Notes: a model not told the origin generated them from the letters alone. Shown: positions 7,992 to 16,630, counted from the first letter of the stretch. The stretch is DNA of 64,000 bases from Anaerolineae bacterium (GCA_019912965.1 JAIOHM010000165.1:1-64000), one strand, 5' to 3'. Translations and numbers: made by a program.

Positions 7992-8507
7992 CTAATTCAC
8001 ATCCGGTACGCCCATTTCGATGCCGCGTGTACCCCGGTCAACCTCCCAAGGGTAGATAATGTAGGCATCTGTGATCGCCCCATAGAAGTCCGGTTCAGAC
8101 TTATTGAACATCGAACGGTATGGATTGTAGTGAAAAACACAGGTGTATGGAATCCCGCCGGATGCCGCCACCCGCCCCTTGACCGCCGTGCTGGTACGCC
8201 CACTGCCCCATACATCATCGACAATTAACGTCCGACGGCTGACCAGCAGCGATGTATCCGGGAACTGCAAAAACGACGGCCAAGCCATCAATCCTGCCGT
8301 TTCAGTTGCAGGGAAGTCAACCGCTGCTGTCAGGATATGCCGAATACCCAGCGCCTCTGCCAACAATCCGCCGGGAACAATCCCGCCGCGCGTAATCAGC
8401 ACCATCGCATCAAACGATCCAACGATTTTCAGCGGCGGAATCAGCACATCCACCAGACGATCTACGTCCGTCCAGCTCAGGACTTCCTGCTTTATCGGCC
8501 CTTTCAT
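7992..8507 (-). CDS. Phosphoribosyltransferase (Gpt/purine PRTase-like)
   Basis: This is a 171-residue type I phosphoribosyltransferase. The PRPP-binding signature is LIVDDVWGSGRTS at about residues 94-106. The PPi loop is seen as VLITRGGIVPGG. The C-terminal hood ends in IIYPWEVDRG, the IxxPWE motif of xanthine-guanine type enzymes and their archaeal relatives. The likely reaction is salvage of a purine base with PRPP to a nucleoside monophosphate. The exact base cannot be set from sequence. GAGGG lies upstream of ATG 8507. It is probably transcribed alone. Confidence 0.82.
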   Translation of the reverse strand: MKGPIKQEVLSWTDVDRLVDVLIPPLKIVGSFDAMVLITRGGIVPGGLLAEALGIRHILTAAVDFPATETAGLMAWPSFLQFPDTSLLVSRRTLIVDDVWGSGRTSTAVKGRVAASGGIPYTCVFHYNPYRSMFNKSEPDFYGAITDAYIIYPWEVDRGTRGIEMGVPDVN

Positions 8508-8653
8508 GGCACGCCCTCGCTTTTACTGCTTTCAGAAAATGAATGGTTTAGTGTAACGCGCGGGAAACACAAAATCCACCTGCATAGTGCAAAACGTACA
8601 ATTTTCATATAATCGCTTTTAAGTCATTAGTCGTTAGCCAAAAGATATTTTTG

Positions 8654-8782
8654 ATGTCCGCGCGAGCACTGAACTCACGAACAGTCAAAAAAGCCGGAGG
8701 ACTCATCACCACGCCACCTATCCTGAAAACAGAACGTGCCGGACGGAAAGCCCAAAAAATGGAAATTGTGGAAATTGAGTAG
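8654..8782 (+). CDS. Possible small basic protein of 42 residues
   Basis: An ATG-to-TAG frame encodes MSARALNSRTVKKAGGLITT and continues to KMEIVEIE. I do not recognise it. In its favour: it ends 12 bases before a hairpin that would terminate it, it is convergent with the protease gene, and its residue composition (Lys/Arg-rich, ordered ending) looks protein-like. Against it: no clear ribosome binding site upstream, and small size. The remaining bases from 8508 to 8653 hold only the upstream region of the phosphoribosyltransferase. Confidence 0.35.
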   Translation: MSARALNSRTVKKAGGLITTPPILKTERAGRKAQKMEIVEIE

Positions 8783-8790
8783 GCGAATCA

Positions 8791-8820
8791 ACAAGGGCGA
8801 TTTACGAATCGCCCTCATTT
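8791..8820. terminator. Bidirectional hairpin terminator
   Basis: GGGCGATT pairs exactly with AATCGCCC around TACG. On the plus strand it is followed by TCATTTT, on the minus strand by TTGTT. It lies between the possible small plus-strand gene and the end of the minus-strand protease gene. Confidence 0.75.
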
Positions 8821-8843
8821 TCTAACTTGTGTGCAAAAATGGC

Positions 8844-10538
8844 TTAAACGGGAGGAGTTGTCACAAACTGCCCTTCAATCGAAACAACTTCTTCGCCTTC
8901 AGCCGTAACATTGCTCTGGAAACTTCGCACCTTCTTCACGGCTTCGTCTGGGGGAAGCCGTTCGGCAAGCAGCACCGCCAGCGAAGCTGAGATAATCGGC
9001 GCGGCAAATGATGTACCTGCCCAACGAATCCACCTGGTGGTATTGTCATCCCAAGTGCCTATGGCTTTGGTCGGGTCGGGCATTTTCTCCGCTGTATACG
9101 GGCCGATCAACGCATTGTTGGCGTCCGTGACCATTTCGATACCATTTGAGGTAGTGATGGGCTTGACATCGCCGCCATAAGTCGCAAATCCATCGCTTTC
9201 GTCTTCGTCCGCCCGGTTGGAGTACAACGCGGTTGTGGCACTTGTACCGATTTGGGCAAGGGCGGCTACGCCAACAACGCTCTTGTAAGCGGCTGGGTAG
9301 CGAGCAACAGGGCGATCACCAACCTGTTCGGCATCATTCCCGGAAGCGGCCACAACCAGAACACCCATAGTTTTCAGCAGGTCGAAAATCATCCGTAAAA
9401 TAACGGACGAGGATGTATCACCCCTCTCATCCACCTGACTCATCGCCAACATTCTGGCACGGGCTACCGGGGTAATCAGGGCTTGTTTATCCGTCGGCAG
9501 TTTATGCCCAAGCCGCCCTTTTTTGTCCTTATCAACAGCACTATCGATCCCACTAAAACGGCGCGGGTTGAGCATCATGAAGCTGCAATTCACCACACGC
9601 GGCGTATTAGGATCGGCTGCCGCAATTTCCCACGCTTTATGCAGCCCCGCGACGATTGTTTCGACCGTACCAACGCCCCATTCATTCAAAACTTCGATCA
9701 AGCGAATGGTCGCCTCGACATCTTTGGGCAGATGTTCATTTAGAACACCATCCGCGATATACGAGACGAACAAACCATGATCAGCCATATCGTACTGATG
9801 GCCTTCGATATCCGCGCCAAGATCATGGCTGTTTAGCTCATTCATGAGATCGCCCAGATACGGTCTTATGTCTCCGGCTCGGATCACATTGAAGGTGTGT
9901 GAGGGTTTGCCAGCACTGCCATTCAGCCGCGTAGCTGATGGGGCGGTATCCAGCACAAGGATTTCAACTTTGCCCGCCGTTCCATTCTGCTTGCGGTCTT
10001 TTAAGCCTGTAACCACAATCGACGATTTGTTCTGTGGGGGTGCAGATGCAGGAACAGGCCACGCACCGGGGCCACCACCGCCTAACGGTTTCGATTGTGT
10101 GCCAGCAGAATACCAGTTAGGCGAAACACCTCGCACTTGAAGTTTGGAAGGTGTGGCAGCACCCCGCGTGGGGACTGACAAATTTCCAGTGCTTGCCGAA
10201 AGGCGCTCCAGCAGCGCTTCGTTGCTCCGCGCTACCGCCTCGGCTGTTGGATTATCAGGCAGTTTGGCCGCCGGGACATTCCCGAAAACCGCCGAAAAGA
10301 AGCGCGGTTGCGATTCCTCGGCCTTTTCATCATTCGCCCGCCAACCAGTAGATCGGGCAAAAGTATAGACACGCGGCACATTGATCTTCGGGTGGGTTTT
10401 CGAGAAATTTCCGTCCCGGAACTCCACCCCCAACGCTTCGATGATCTGTTCAGCAGTGAGGTTGTCCTGATGCTCTACCAGAAGGACAACTTCCGCTTCC
10501 CGAAAGTAATGATTTTGTTTCCGCTGTGATTGCTGCAT
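8844..10538 (-). CDS. Subtilisin-like serine protease (peptidase S8), cytoplasmic
   Basis: The 564-residue protein carries the S8 triad in order: Asp197 in VEILVLDTAP, His254 in MADHGLFVSYI, oxyanion Asn401 in VVAASGND, and Ser510 in WAGTSFAAPI. The first ~190 residues are not protease. They include a small domain around EVVLLVEHQDNLTAEQIIEALG and a low-complexity linker. No signal peptide or membrane helix is seen, so the enzyme is predicted to act in the cytoplasm, unlike most subtilisins. The gene follows the TPR-CHAT gene by 34 bases on the same strand. The pairing of two different proteases downstream of a sigma factor suggests a proteolytic cascade; the substrate is not known. Confidence 0.9.
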   Translation of the reverse strand: MQQSQRKQNHYFREAEVVLLVEHQDNLTAEQIIEALGVEFRDGNFSKTHPKINVPRVYTFARSTGWRANDEKAEESQPRFFSAVFGNVPAAKLPDNPTAEAVARSNEALLERLSASTGNLSVPTRGAATPSKLQVRGVSPNWYSAGTQSKPLGGGGPGAWPVPASAPPQNKSSIVVTGLKDRKQNGTAGKVEILVLDTAPSATRLNGSAGKPSHTFNVIRAGDIRPYLGDLMNELNSHDLGADIEGHQYDMADHGLFVSYIADGVLNEHLPKDVEATIRLIEVLNEWGVGTVETIVAGLHKAWEIAAADPNTPRVVNCSFMMLNPRRFSGIDSAVDKDKKGRLGHKLPTDKQALITPVARARMLAMSQVDERGDTSSSVILRMIFDLLKTMGVLVVAASGNDAEQVGDRPVARYPAAYKSVVGVAALAQIGTSATTALYSNRADEDESDGFATYGGDVKPITTSNGIEMVTDANNALIGPYTAEKMPDPTKAIGTWDDNTTRWIRWAGTSFAAPIISASLAVLLAERLPPDEAVKKVRSFQSNVTAEGEEVVSIEGQFVTTPPV

Positions 10539-10572
10539 GGATTTAAACTCCCCCTATCGTGTGCTGCCCCGA

Positions 10573-13419
10573 CTAAAAGATTGGATCCGGGTTACCCGAA
10601 AGCTGAAACGCGCCCCAAAACGCAGGATGCAGTTCCGGTGTTTCCCGGAGCAGGCTTAATTGCGCCGTCCGTAATGCTGCTGCTTTGGAATCCCCTTCCC
10701 GCAGCGCCCGATAAAAACGCTCCATGAGCGTGATGGTTAGCGAATCTTCCACACGCCACAAGCTGGCTACCAGCGACCCTGCCCCCGCATACAAAAACCC
10801 CCTGCCCAACCCGATCAGTTCGTCTCCGGGAACCGGTTTTGCCCGCCCGGTTTCGCAGGCACTCAAGGTCACCAGTTCATAGCTCAAATCCTGCTGGAAC
10901 AGATCATCAGCAAAAATCTGGCTGCCGCCCAGATAGATATAGGAAAGATCAGGCTGGTCAACACGGTATTCCCCATGGGCAGCGATATGCAGGATTTTGC
11001 CCGGCTGGTTCTGTAATACACTTCGATCTACTTGTTTATCGCAGAAAAGATCGCCACCCAATACCGCATGAACAGTCTGAGCCTCCTTCAAGGTGTGTGG
11101 CAAATGATTGTCCCAGGTATCTGCCAGAATCAACGCAGCCGGTTCACGCTTCGGTGTGTGAGCCGTGACCATTCCTGCGGCGGGCAGCACATATACCTCA
11201 TGATCTTCAATCAAATAACGCTCATCCATCCGCAGCAGATGAAAAGGCAAATAATGCAAAACACCATAAGGCACAATGATGATCTGCCCTGCTGCGTTTA
11301 TCTGCTGCTCGATCGGTTTCAGCAAATCCTGATAAAACTGCTTCAGGCGGGCTTGCATAATCCCCGTAAGCTGACTGGTTTCAGCGGCTTGGGCACCTTT
11401 ATACATCCCGATTTTCAACGCGCAGGCCATATCAAACTGAAACGTGCGCAGCGCCTTTTCAAAACTGCGAAAGGTTATTGGAAGCGGGTGAACCTGTATG
11501 GTCTGCTGAGTCAGCGTAAACACCCAGATGCGTCCACCATCCACATAGAATTCAACCAGCAAACTGCCTTCTGGAAGCTGTGCCTGAATCGTCTCCCATG
11601 AAGGAACGCCAGCCAGGTTAGCATTTTCATGACTGCTGTGCAGATATAACTGCTCGGTAATTTCCCGCATTTGGCGTTCGCAACGTGCCAATGCCTCGCG
11701 TGACTGTGCCTGCTGCGTTTCCGTAATGGTTTTTTCGGCTTTGAAATCGCTTTGGTGCGCCATCCAATAATGGTTTTGATGTTCCGCACGCAGACGTTCC
11801 AAATCTTCGATCAGCCTTTGCGAATGCGGGTCATGTCGCAGCCAACGCAGGTTATCCCGATTAGACATATGGTTAAAAAATGTCTGTGACTTGGAACGTT
11901 CCAATGCCTGGAAGGCCTGTGCAGTCCGCCCCCTATCCAGGTACAGACCAATTAAGCTTTTCAGGGCATCTTCTTTATTCTCCAAAAAACCGGGACGCAG
12001 CGTAATACTTAAGTCACGCTGTACACGTTCAACCGTATGAGCGGCAGCATTGTAGCGCCGGATCGCACGGGTCAATTGCTGTTGCTGTACCGCAATTCGT
12101 CCCAACAGCAGGTGGCTGCTATACCGCAACCAGGGTATATTTTGCTTTTGAGCAATACGCAAAACCTTCTTCGCGGCTTCCGCTGCTGCCGGGTAATCCT
12201 GCATGGCAAATGCCGCTTGACCGTCCAGCAGGTGGGCATAAGCGGTACTCACCTGTCCATGCTTATTCAGGATAGCCGTTTGGGCTTCGGCCCGTGCGCC
12301 TTCGAAGTCGCCCTTTCGCAGCAGCACTTGCCCCCTTTTCAGGCGCACATCTGCTACCCATGATGTTGCCTCAACAAAAGTCAAAACCGCTTCGGCCTCG
12401 TCCAGAGCAGCCAAGGCTTCTTCAAAATGTTTCAGTTCCGCCTGTGCAATTGCCAGATGACGCAGGGTATAACCCAGCTCCTGTTTCAATCCCGGTTCAC
12501 GGGCTTTTGCAATTGTGTTCTGTGCTAAGTCGCGGGCTTCGCCATAACGGTTAAGGGCCAGATAAGACTCGACTAAAAATCGTTGTGTAGCAAGATATTC
12601 TTTTGGATACTGTTCAAGCGTAGCTAATTTATCAACCTTGTGCAGCATTTCCAATGCGTAGCGATAGCGCCCCTGCATCAAGGCAACGTTGGTAATGTTG
12701 AGTGTAGTGGTTGCCAGCCCCAGTGTATCTTCAGCTTTAAAGACATCATGAGCACGTTGATGGAAAACCAGCGCATCCTGAAGATGTCCCAACTCTGTAT
12801 AAGCACAACCAATATTGGTATAAAGGCTGCCTAAATAACCTAATCCTCGTTCGCCAACCTGTTCAGCCAATTTCAATGCAGGCCAGCACACATCCAATGT
12901 TTCTTGATACCGCCCGGTCGAAAGATAGGCATAGGCCGCATTCAAATCCAAACTCAAACAGCGTGCGATCTGGTTATGTTCCACCAGAATTTCACGGGCG
13001 CGCCGGCTCTCCTGCATGGCATAATCAACACAACCAATATCAGCCGCCACATACAGGCGTCCAATCCACGTCCGCGCCCAGCCCACTTCGTCACCGACCG
13101 AAAGATACAATTCTCCGGCCTGCTCTAAGGTCATCCAGGCTTCGTCAGCCCGCCCCAACAGCTTAATCGCATCGCCGCGCGCCATCATGCCCAGCGCCTT
13201 TATGCCGGGACTGTGCCGAATCCACCCAATACCGATGATGATATTCGCATGGAACAAAGAAACATTCGGGTCTTCATACCAGTTTTCATCAGCAATCTGC
13301 TTATGCCGCTCAACCTCGCCCTGAACCTCAGCTTCCAGCCGGGATTCAAGCTGCCGCACATACTCATCAAAATGCTGCGCGTCATGGATGATCTGATCAA
13401 CCAGTGTCTCAATGTTCAT
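10573..13419 (-). CDS. TPR-CHAT protease (caspase-like fold)
   Basis: The 948-residue protein has a long helical array of tetratricopeptide repeats from about residue 60 to 480 (for example YTNIGCAYTELGHLQDALVFH), a linker, and a C-terminal CHAT domain. The cysteine-protease dyad is present: His815 in ILHIAAHGEY and Cys855 in LVTLSACETG, followed by GDELIGLGRGFLYAGAGS and SLWRVED. CHAT proteins are relatives of caspases and separase; in the type III-E CRISPR effector complex a TPR-CHAT protein acts as an RNA-triggered protease. Here no CRISPR gene is near. It starts 12 bases after the zinc-finger gene, so the two are likely co-translated. The TPR array is the probable sensor or docking surface. 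Confidence 0.92.
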   Translation of the reverse strand: MNIETLVDQIIHDAQHFDEYVRQLESRLEAEVQGEVERHKQIADENWYEDPNVSLFHANIIIGIGWIRHSPGIKALGMMARGDAIKLLGRADEAWMTLEQAGELYLSVGDEVGWARTWIGRLYVAADIGCVDYAMQESRRAREILVEHNQIARCLSLDLNAAYAYLSTGRYQETLDVCWPALKLAEQVGERGLGYLGSLYTNIGCAYTELGHLQDALVFHQRAHDVFKAEDTLGLATTTLNITNVALMQGRYRYALEMLHKVDKLATLEQYPKEYLATQRFLVESYLALNRYGEARDLAQNTIAKAREPGLKQELGYTLRHLAIAQAELKHFEEALAALDEAEAVLTFVEATSWVADVRLKRGQVLLRKGDFEGARAEAQTAILNKHGQVSTAYAHLLDGQAAFAMQDYPAAAEAAKKVLRIAQKQNIPWLRYSSHLLLGRIAVQQQQLTRAIRRYNAAAHTVERVQRDLSITLRPGFLENKEDALKSLIGLYLDRGRTAQAFQALERSKSQTFFNHMSNRDNLRWLRHDPHSQRLIEDLERLRAEHQNHYWMAHQSDFKAEKTITETQQAQSREALARCERQMREITEQLYLHSSHENANLAGVPSWETIQAQLPEGSLLVEFYVDGGRIWVFTLTQQTIQVHPLPITFRSFEKALRTFQFDMACALKIGMYKGAQAAETSQLTGIMQARLKQFYQDLLKPIEQQINAAGQIIIVPYGVLHYLPFHLLRMDERYLIEDHEVYVLPAAGMVTAHTPKREPAALILADTWDNHLPHTLKEAQTVHAVLGGDLFCDKQVDRSVLQNQPGKILHIAAHGEYRVDQPDLSYIYLGGSQIFADDLFQQDLSYELVTLSACETGRAKPVPGDELIGLGRGFLYAGAGSLVASLWRVEDSLTITLMERFYRALREGDSKAAALRTAQLSLLRETPELHPAFWGAFQLSGNPDPIF

Positions 13420-13431
13420 CGCTACCCGGAC

Positions 13432-14145
13432 TCAAGTTTCAAATTGAATATCGTCGATAACCAGCGTGATACCCGCCTGTGATGTTACCCACAAACTAAT
13501 GGATGCGGTACTCTTCAGACGACAATTAAACAATCCTGATTCATCCACAATGCCAGCAGTTTGCGCGCCATCTGCCTGTTTTACTTCCACCAGTGCATTT
13601 GACCAGGCCGCCAGATCAGGTGCCAGCAAACGCCCCATCAGGGTCGCACCACCCGGTTCTGGCTGGGCTTCCAGAAAAATCATCACACCATCAGTTTCCA
13701 ACAGCAGCGTTTCCGAGCCTGCCCCGCCGCGCATCGCCAAAACCGGACTTCCCTGATACATCCGGGGATAAATCTCATTTGGTCGGGGGCGACGTGGCGC
13801 ACGCAAGGATGCTGGAGCAGGAACTGGTGCTTCAGCCCGCAGGAAATCATGCAGTTCTTCAATTTCCGCCCTGCAACGCGGACATTGATCGACATGGCCG
13901 GCGATCAGTTCGCGCTCCGGTTGTGGCAGCAGTGCCAGCGCATAATCCCGAAGCGCAGTTGATGCCGGACAATCCCGGCGGCGCAGCTTGTGCCGTAACA
14001 GGACTTCGAACTGGTACAGATTCTCAAAACGGGTTCGACAATGAACGCAATGTGTCAAATGCTGTCGAATATCGGGACTCGACTCACCATCCAGCACAGC
14101 CATCATTTGCTCATCGGTTAATTCAGGTGGGAAACTGCACGACAT
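13432..14145 (-). CDS. Protein with two zinc-finger anti-sigma-like motifs
   Basis: The protein has about 237 residues. Two HxxxCxxC motifs, HLTHCVHC and HVDQCPRC, lie about 65 residues apart and match the zinc-binding anti-sigma fold (zf-HC2). It follows the sigma factor gene by about 50 bases, the usual position for a cognate anti-sigma factor. The rest is a Pro/Arg-rich linker and a beta-rich domain of unknown type. No transmembrane helix was seen, so a soluble anti-sigma factor or adaptor is more likely than a membrane-bound one. The start is ATG 14145 with GAGGG upstream; a TTG at 14157 is less likely. Confidence 0.78.
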   Translation of the reverse strand: MSCSFPPELTDEQMMAVLDGESSPDIRQHLTHCVHCRTRFENLYQFEVLLRHKLRRRDCPASTALRDYALALLPQPERELIAGHVDQCPRCRAEIEELHDFLRAEAPVPAPASLRAPRRPRPNEIYPRMYQGSPVLAMRGGAGSETLLLETDGVMIFLEAQPEPGGATLMGRLLAPDLAAWSNALVEVKQADGAQTAGIVDESGLFNCRLKSTASISLWVTSQAGITLVIDDIQFET

Positions 14146-14196
14146 GACAACCCTCAAAGATGTTTGAAAAACTTGGTAAAAGGCTCAAAAAATGCT

Positions 14197-14904
14197 TCAA
14201 CTATCTTCGCTATCGCCATTCAATCTATTGCGTAATCGCGGGTCTTTAGCCAACGTACGACGAATTTGATGCAACCGCACTGAAACCTGATGGGCATCTA
14301 CCCAAATCCGTGGATATTGTTTGGCAACCTCGCGCGGACGCATTTCCAGCACGAATACACATTGCGCCAGCAGTTGGTCATTTGCATCGATCAGCAAATT
14401 GCAAATGTGCTTCCATAACCATTCCGCTTCAATATCAGCGTTCAGATCGCTAATGACCGGAATATCCATGTCATCCAGCAGCAGCGGCGGAATCCGGTTA
14501 TCACGGACGTATTGCGTTACCGTCGTATGAACACATGATTTCAGATAAGCCAGTACACTCGACAAATTGGGGAAGTTATTGAATTTTTCCCCTAGCAAGG
14601 CGAAAAAAAACTGCTGGAAAGCATGATGGGCGAAATATTCATCGATTTCCCCACTGATGGGAAACCGGGAATGATTGCTCACCCAACGCCGCATCTGTGG
14701 CAAATAGTTCAAGTAAATCTGATCGAGCGCTTCTGAATCTTTTTCCGCCAGTGCCCGCCGAAACAATTCGTAACAATATTCTGTATCATGTGGAACATGC
14801 CGCAAAAAATTCTTGGTTTCCTCCGCACACCGCCGGGATAATTCATCCAGAGGGAACTCTCGCATATCCATCGACTTTTCTTTCTGACGTTCGTTGTAAA
14901 TCAT
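14197..14904 (-). CDS. ECF-like RNA polymerase sigma factor
   Basis: The 235-residue protein has the arrangement of a group IV (ECF) sigma factor. A region-2-like helical segment spans about residues 55-130 (YLPQMRRWVSNH, then AFQQFFFAL and LKSCVHTTVTQYVRDN). A region-4-like helix-turn-helix lies near residues 180-220 (VLEMRPREVAKQYP, then DAHQVSVRLHQIRRTLAKD). It is divergent from standard ECF groups. It is the first gene of a row with a zinc-finger protein, a CHAT protease and a subtilisin, so it probably drives that row. ATG 14904 is used; ATG 14871 (MDMREFPLDE) is an alternative. Confidence 0.72.
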   Translation of the reverse strand: MIYNERQKEKSMDMREFPLDELSRRCAEETKNFLRHVPHDTEYCYELFRRALAEKDSEALDQIYLNYLPQMRRWVSNHSRFPISGEIDEYFAHHAFQQFFFALLGEKFNNFPNLSSVLAYLKSCVHTTVTQYVRDNRIPPLLLDDMDIPVISDLNADIEAEWLWKHICNLLIDANDQLLAQCVFVLEMRPREVAKQYPRIWVDAHQVSVRLHQIRRTLAKDPRLRNRLNGDSEDS

Positions 14905-15097
14905 GCCCCGATGTCAGACCCCATTGTAAATCAATAATTTATTGTTTTGCGACAATCCCCCTGTAATTGAGGGTTAGCAAGCTGGTTTCAAATACATAAA
15001 TGCAAAAAACCGGGTTTTATCAACACAGATTAGAAATCAACTTCTTAATGTTTGTTATTTAAAAGGGAAAGGGGGTTTTATAGACGCCGGACGCGCC

Positions 15098-15523
15098 CTA
15101 ACATTCGGCTTCGTAGGCGACCAGTTCGCGCAGGTAATCGCCAATAAACAGGGATAGATCATTCAGCAGCGTGCGGCAGAACATCTCGTCCAGATTATCG
15201 GTAACCTGTTGAATGCCAAACATTCCAGCCTGTGTAAACTGGGCTTCCAATTCCCGACGCACCTGCTGGCTGGCTCTCAAAACGGCGGGCATCTGAACCA
15301 GCACATCCAGAGTCGGACTGTATTGCAGCACTTCATAGGCGGATTGCAGCGCGCTGACCTGATTGACTGCCCACCATTCAAATCCTCGCGCTTCCCCGTG
15401 TGGATTGCCCACCACCACCCGGCGCGGATCATCCACAGCCAGTGTATCAGAGAGCCGTTTGAAGGCTGCCGCCAGTTCCTGCCATTGGGTCTGAATTGTT
15501 TTCAGACACTCCACGTCAATCAT
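15098..15523 (-). CDS. Unknown helical protein (141 residues)
   Basis: I do not recognise this protein. It is predicted to be almost all helical, acidic, with two Trp at residues 50-51 (FEWWAVNQ) and three Cys. It has no signal peptide or membrane helix. It is on the same strand as the sigma factor cassette, 193 bases upstream of it, and divergent from the LuxR-type regulator. The 156 bases between it and the regulator should hold both promoters. The ATG follows GGAAAAGG closely. A role in the neighbouring proteolysis module is only a guess from position. Confidence 0.6.
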   Translation of the reverse strand: MIDVECLKTIQTQWQELAAAFKRLSDTLAVDDPRRVVVGNPHGEARGFEWWAVNQVSALQSAYEVLQYSPTLDVLVQMPAVLRASQQVRRELEAQFTQAGMFGIQQVTDNLDEMFCRTLLNDLSLFIGDYLRELVAYEAEC

Positions 15524-15679
15524 CCTTTTCCAGGTTCCTGATGTCTTTTACCTCATCAAGGACTGTACCCCGCTTTGTAAAGGGATGGCAATCGTCTATT
15601 TGGATGACAACACGTTTGATAAAACGACTCTTACCTGCATTTATGAGAATAGAGAACTTTATCGTTGGAGAGGCTAAAA

Positions 15680-16069
15680 ATGGTTGATAGCATGATTCGT
15701 GTATCCGGTCGAGAATCAATAGCCGAATTGGAACAGGCGCAGAACGTCGAAATGCTGCTGCGGGAACTGTTGGCCTCGCTGAACTACCAACCCTCCCGCA
15801 CCACCCACGAGAATTTACACGAAACCGTTATGGTCATTCATGTAGATGGTTTTCAATATCAATTGACCTGCACCCCACCTGCCCCGGCCATCAGCCTCAG
15901 CCCGCGCGAACAGGAAGTCGTCAAGCTGGTAGCGCGCGGTTTTCCCAATAAATCGATTGCCAATGTGCTGGACATCAGCCCATGCACGGTTTCAACACAT
16001 TTACGCCGGATTTTTGCCAAACTGGGAGTCGGTTCGCGCGCGGAAATGGTCGCGCGGATTTTGCAATAA
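15680..16069 (+). CDS. LuxR-type HTH transcriptional regulator without receiver domain
   Basis: The protein has 129 residues. The C-terminal part from residue 72 is a LuxR/GerE helix-turn-helix: LSPREQEVVKLVARGFPNKS, then IANVLDISPCTVSTHLRRIF and KLGVGSRAEMV. The first 70 residues are short and do not form a receiver or PAS domain; they contain a helix and two strands (VMVIHVDGFQYQLTC) that could be a dimer or ligand part. GGAGAGG lies seven bases before ATG 15680, so that start is preferred over TTG 15665. It precedes the repeat-peptide gene on the same strand, with a terminator between them, so it may regulate that gene or the divergent cassette. Confidence 0.87.
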   Translation: MVDSMIRVSGRESIAELEQAQNVEMLLRELLASLNYQPSRTTHENLHETVMVIHVDGFQYQLTCTPPAPAISLSPREQEVVKLVARGFPNKSIANVLDISPCTVSTHLRRIFAKLGVGSRAEMVARILQ

Positions 16070-16094
16070 GCTCCGCCTTTTTGCTGAACGAAAA

Positions 16095-16146
16095 CATCCG
16101 CCGAAATGCGCTGCTTAAGGTGCATCCCCCGGCGGATGATTTTTAT
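16095..16146 (+). terminator. Terminator after the LuxR-type gene
   Basis: CATCCGCCG pairs exactly with CGGCGGATG across a loop of about 25 bases and is followed by ATTTTTAT. It separates the regulator from the repeat-peptide gene, which therefore probably has its own promoter. Confidence 0.65.
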
Positions 16147-16203
16147 CCCGGCCTACCCTATGCTGTTCCTTGTCATTCGTTCAATGAAAAGGAACTCATC
16201 AAC

Positions 16204-16461
16204 ATGAACAAGCTGCGTAAGATGGTCTTTGCCGGACTCCTGAGCGTGAGCGTACTCGCCTCGGTTGCGCCAACGATGGCGAAGGTCAACGAATATGAAG
16301 GGCAGCATCGGTCAGTTGCTTCTCACAATGTCCTCGGTGATCCCAGTCAGTGGGGCATCGAAGGCGACCCCAGCCAATGGGGTTTCAAGGGCGATCCGAG
16401 CCAGTGGGGTATTGAAGGTGACCCCAGTCAATGGGGCATCAGCGACCCATTCCTGAAGTAA
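16204..16461 (+). CDS. Secreted small protein with four GDPSQWG repeats
   Basis: The 85-residue product starts with a clear Sec signal peptide: MNKLRKMVFAGLLSVSVLAS, with probable cleavage after PTMA at residue 26. A short spacer is followed from residue 45 by four units of nine residues, GDPSQWGIE, GDPSQWGFK, GDPSQWGIE and GDPSQWGIS, and the end DPFLK. The seven residues GDPSQWG are identical in all four, while the codons differ at nearly every third position. AAGGAACTCATCAAC precedes the ATG and a terminator follows. I know no family with this repeat. It could be a multi-copy peptide precursor, a cell-surface binding repeat, or a protease substrate. No cysteine and no modification enzyme nearby argue against a classical modified peptide. 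Confidence 0.82.
   Translation: MNKLRKMVFAGLLSVSVLASVAPTMAKVNEYEGQHRSVASHNVLGDPSQWGIEGDPSQWGFKGDPSQWGIEGDPSQWGISDPFLK
16336..16443 (+). repeat. Four 27-base coding repeats (GDPSQWG units)
   Basis: Units 16336-16362, 16363-16389, 16390-16416 and 16417-16443 are exactly 27 bases each. Gly, Asp, Pro, Ser, Gln and Gly are written with different codons in different units, while the amino acids stay the same. Only the last two residues of each unit vary. Confidence 0.95.
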
Positions 16462-16470
16462 TCATCATAA

Positions 16471-16497
16471 AAGGGCGTCCGGTTTCGGACGCCCTTT
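16471..16497 (+). terminator. Terminator after the repeat-peptide gene
   Basis: GGGCGTCCG pairs exactly with CGGACGCCC around GTTT and is followed by TTTCG. It is nine bases past the stop codon and preceded by AAAA. Confidence 0.85.
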
Positions 16498-16528
16498 CGA
16501 TTCCGCATTTTGCCACAATCGATTCTAC

Positions 16529-16557
16529 GCCTGATAAACAGGCAGGAACAGGTAAAA
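16529..16557. repeat. CCTGATAAACAGG repeat, copy 1
   Basis: The sequence CCTGATAAACAGGCAGGAAC continues with AGGTAAA. A close copy with two base changes is at 44645-44672. Both lie between genes. CCTG and CAGG form a short imperfect inverted repeat. Confidence 0.6.
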
Positions 16558-16630
16558 TTACGAAACAGATTACACAGAATTGTCAACTACAGGGCTAAAA
16601 GATCGCAAAGGTTTTAAGGAGCGTTTTTCT

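Noticed and set aside
16204..16461. Modified peptide (lanthipeptide, sactipeptide) precursor
   Set aside because: No cysteine in the repeats, a Sec signal is present, and no modification enzyme gene lies nearby.
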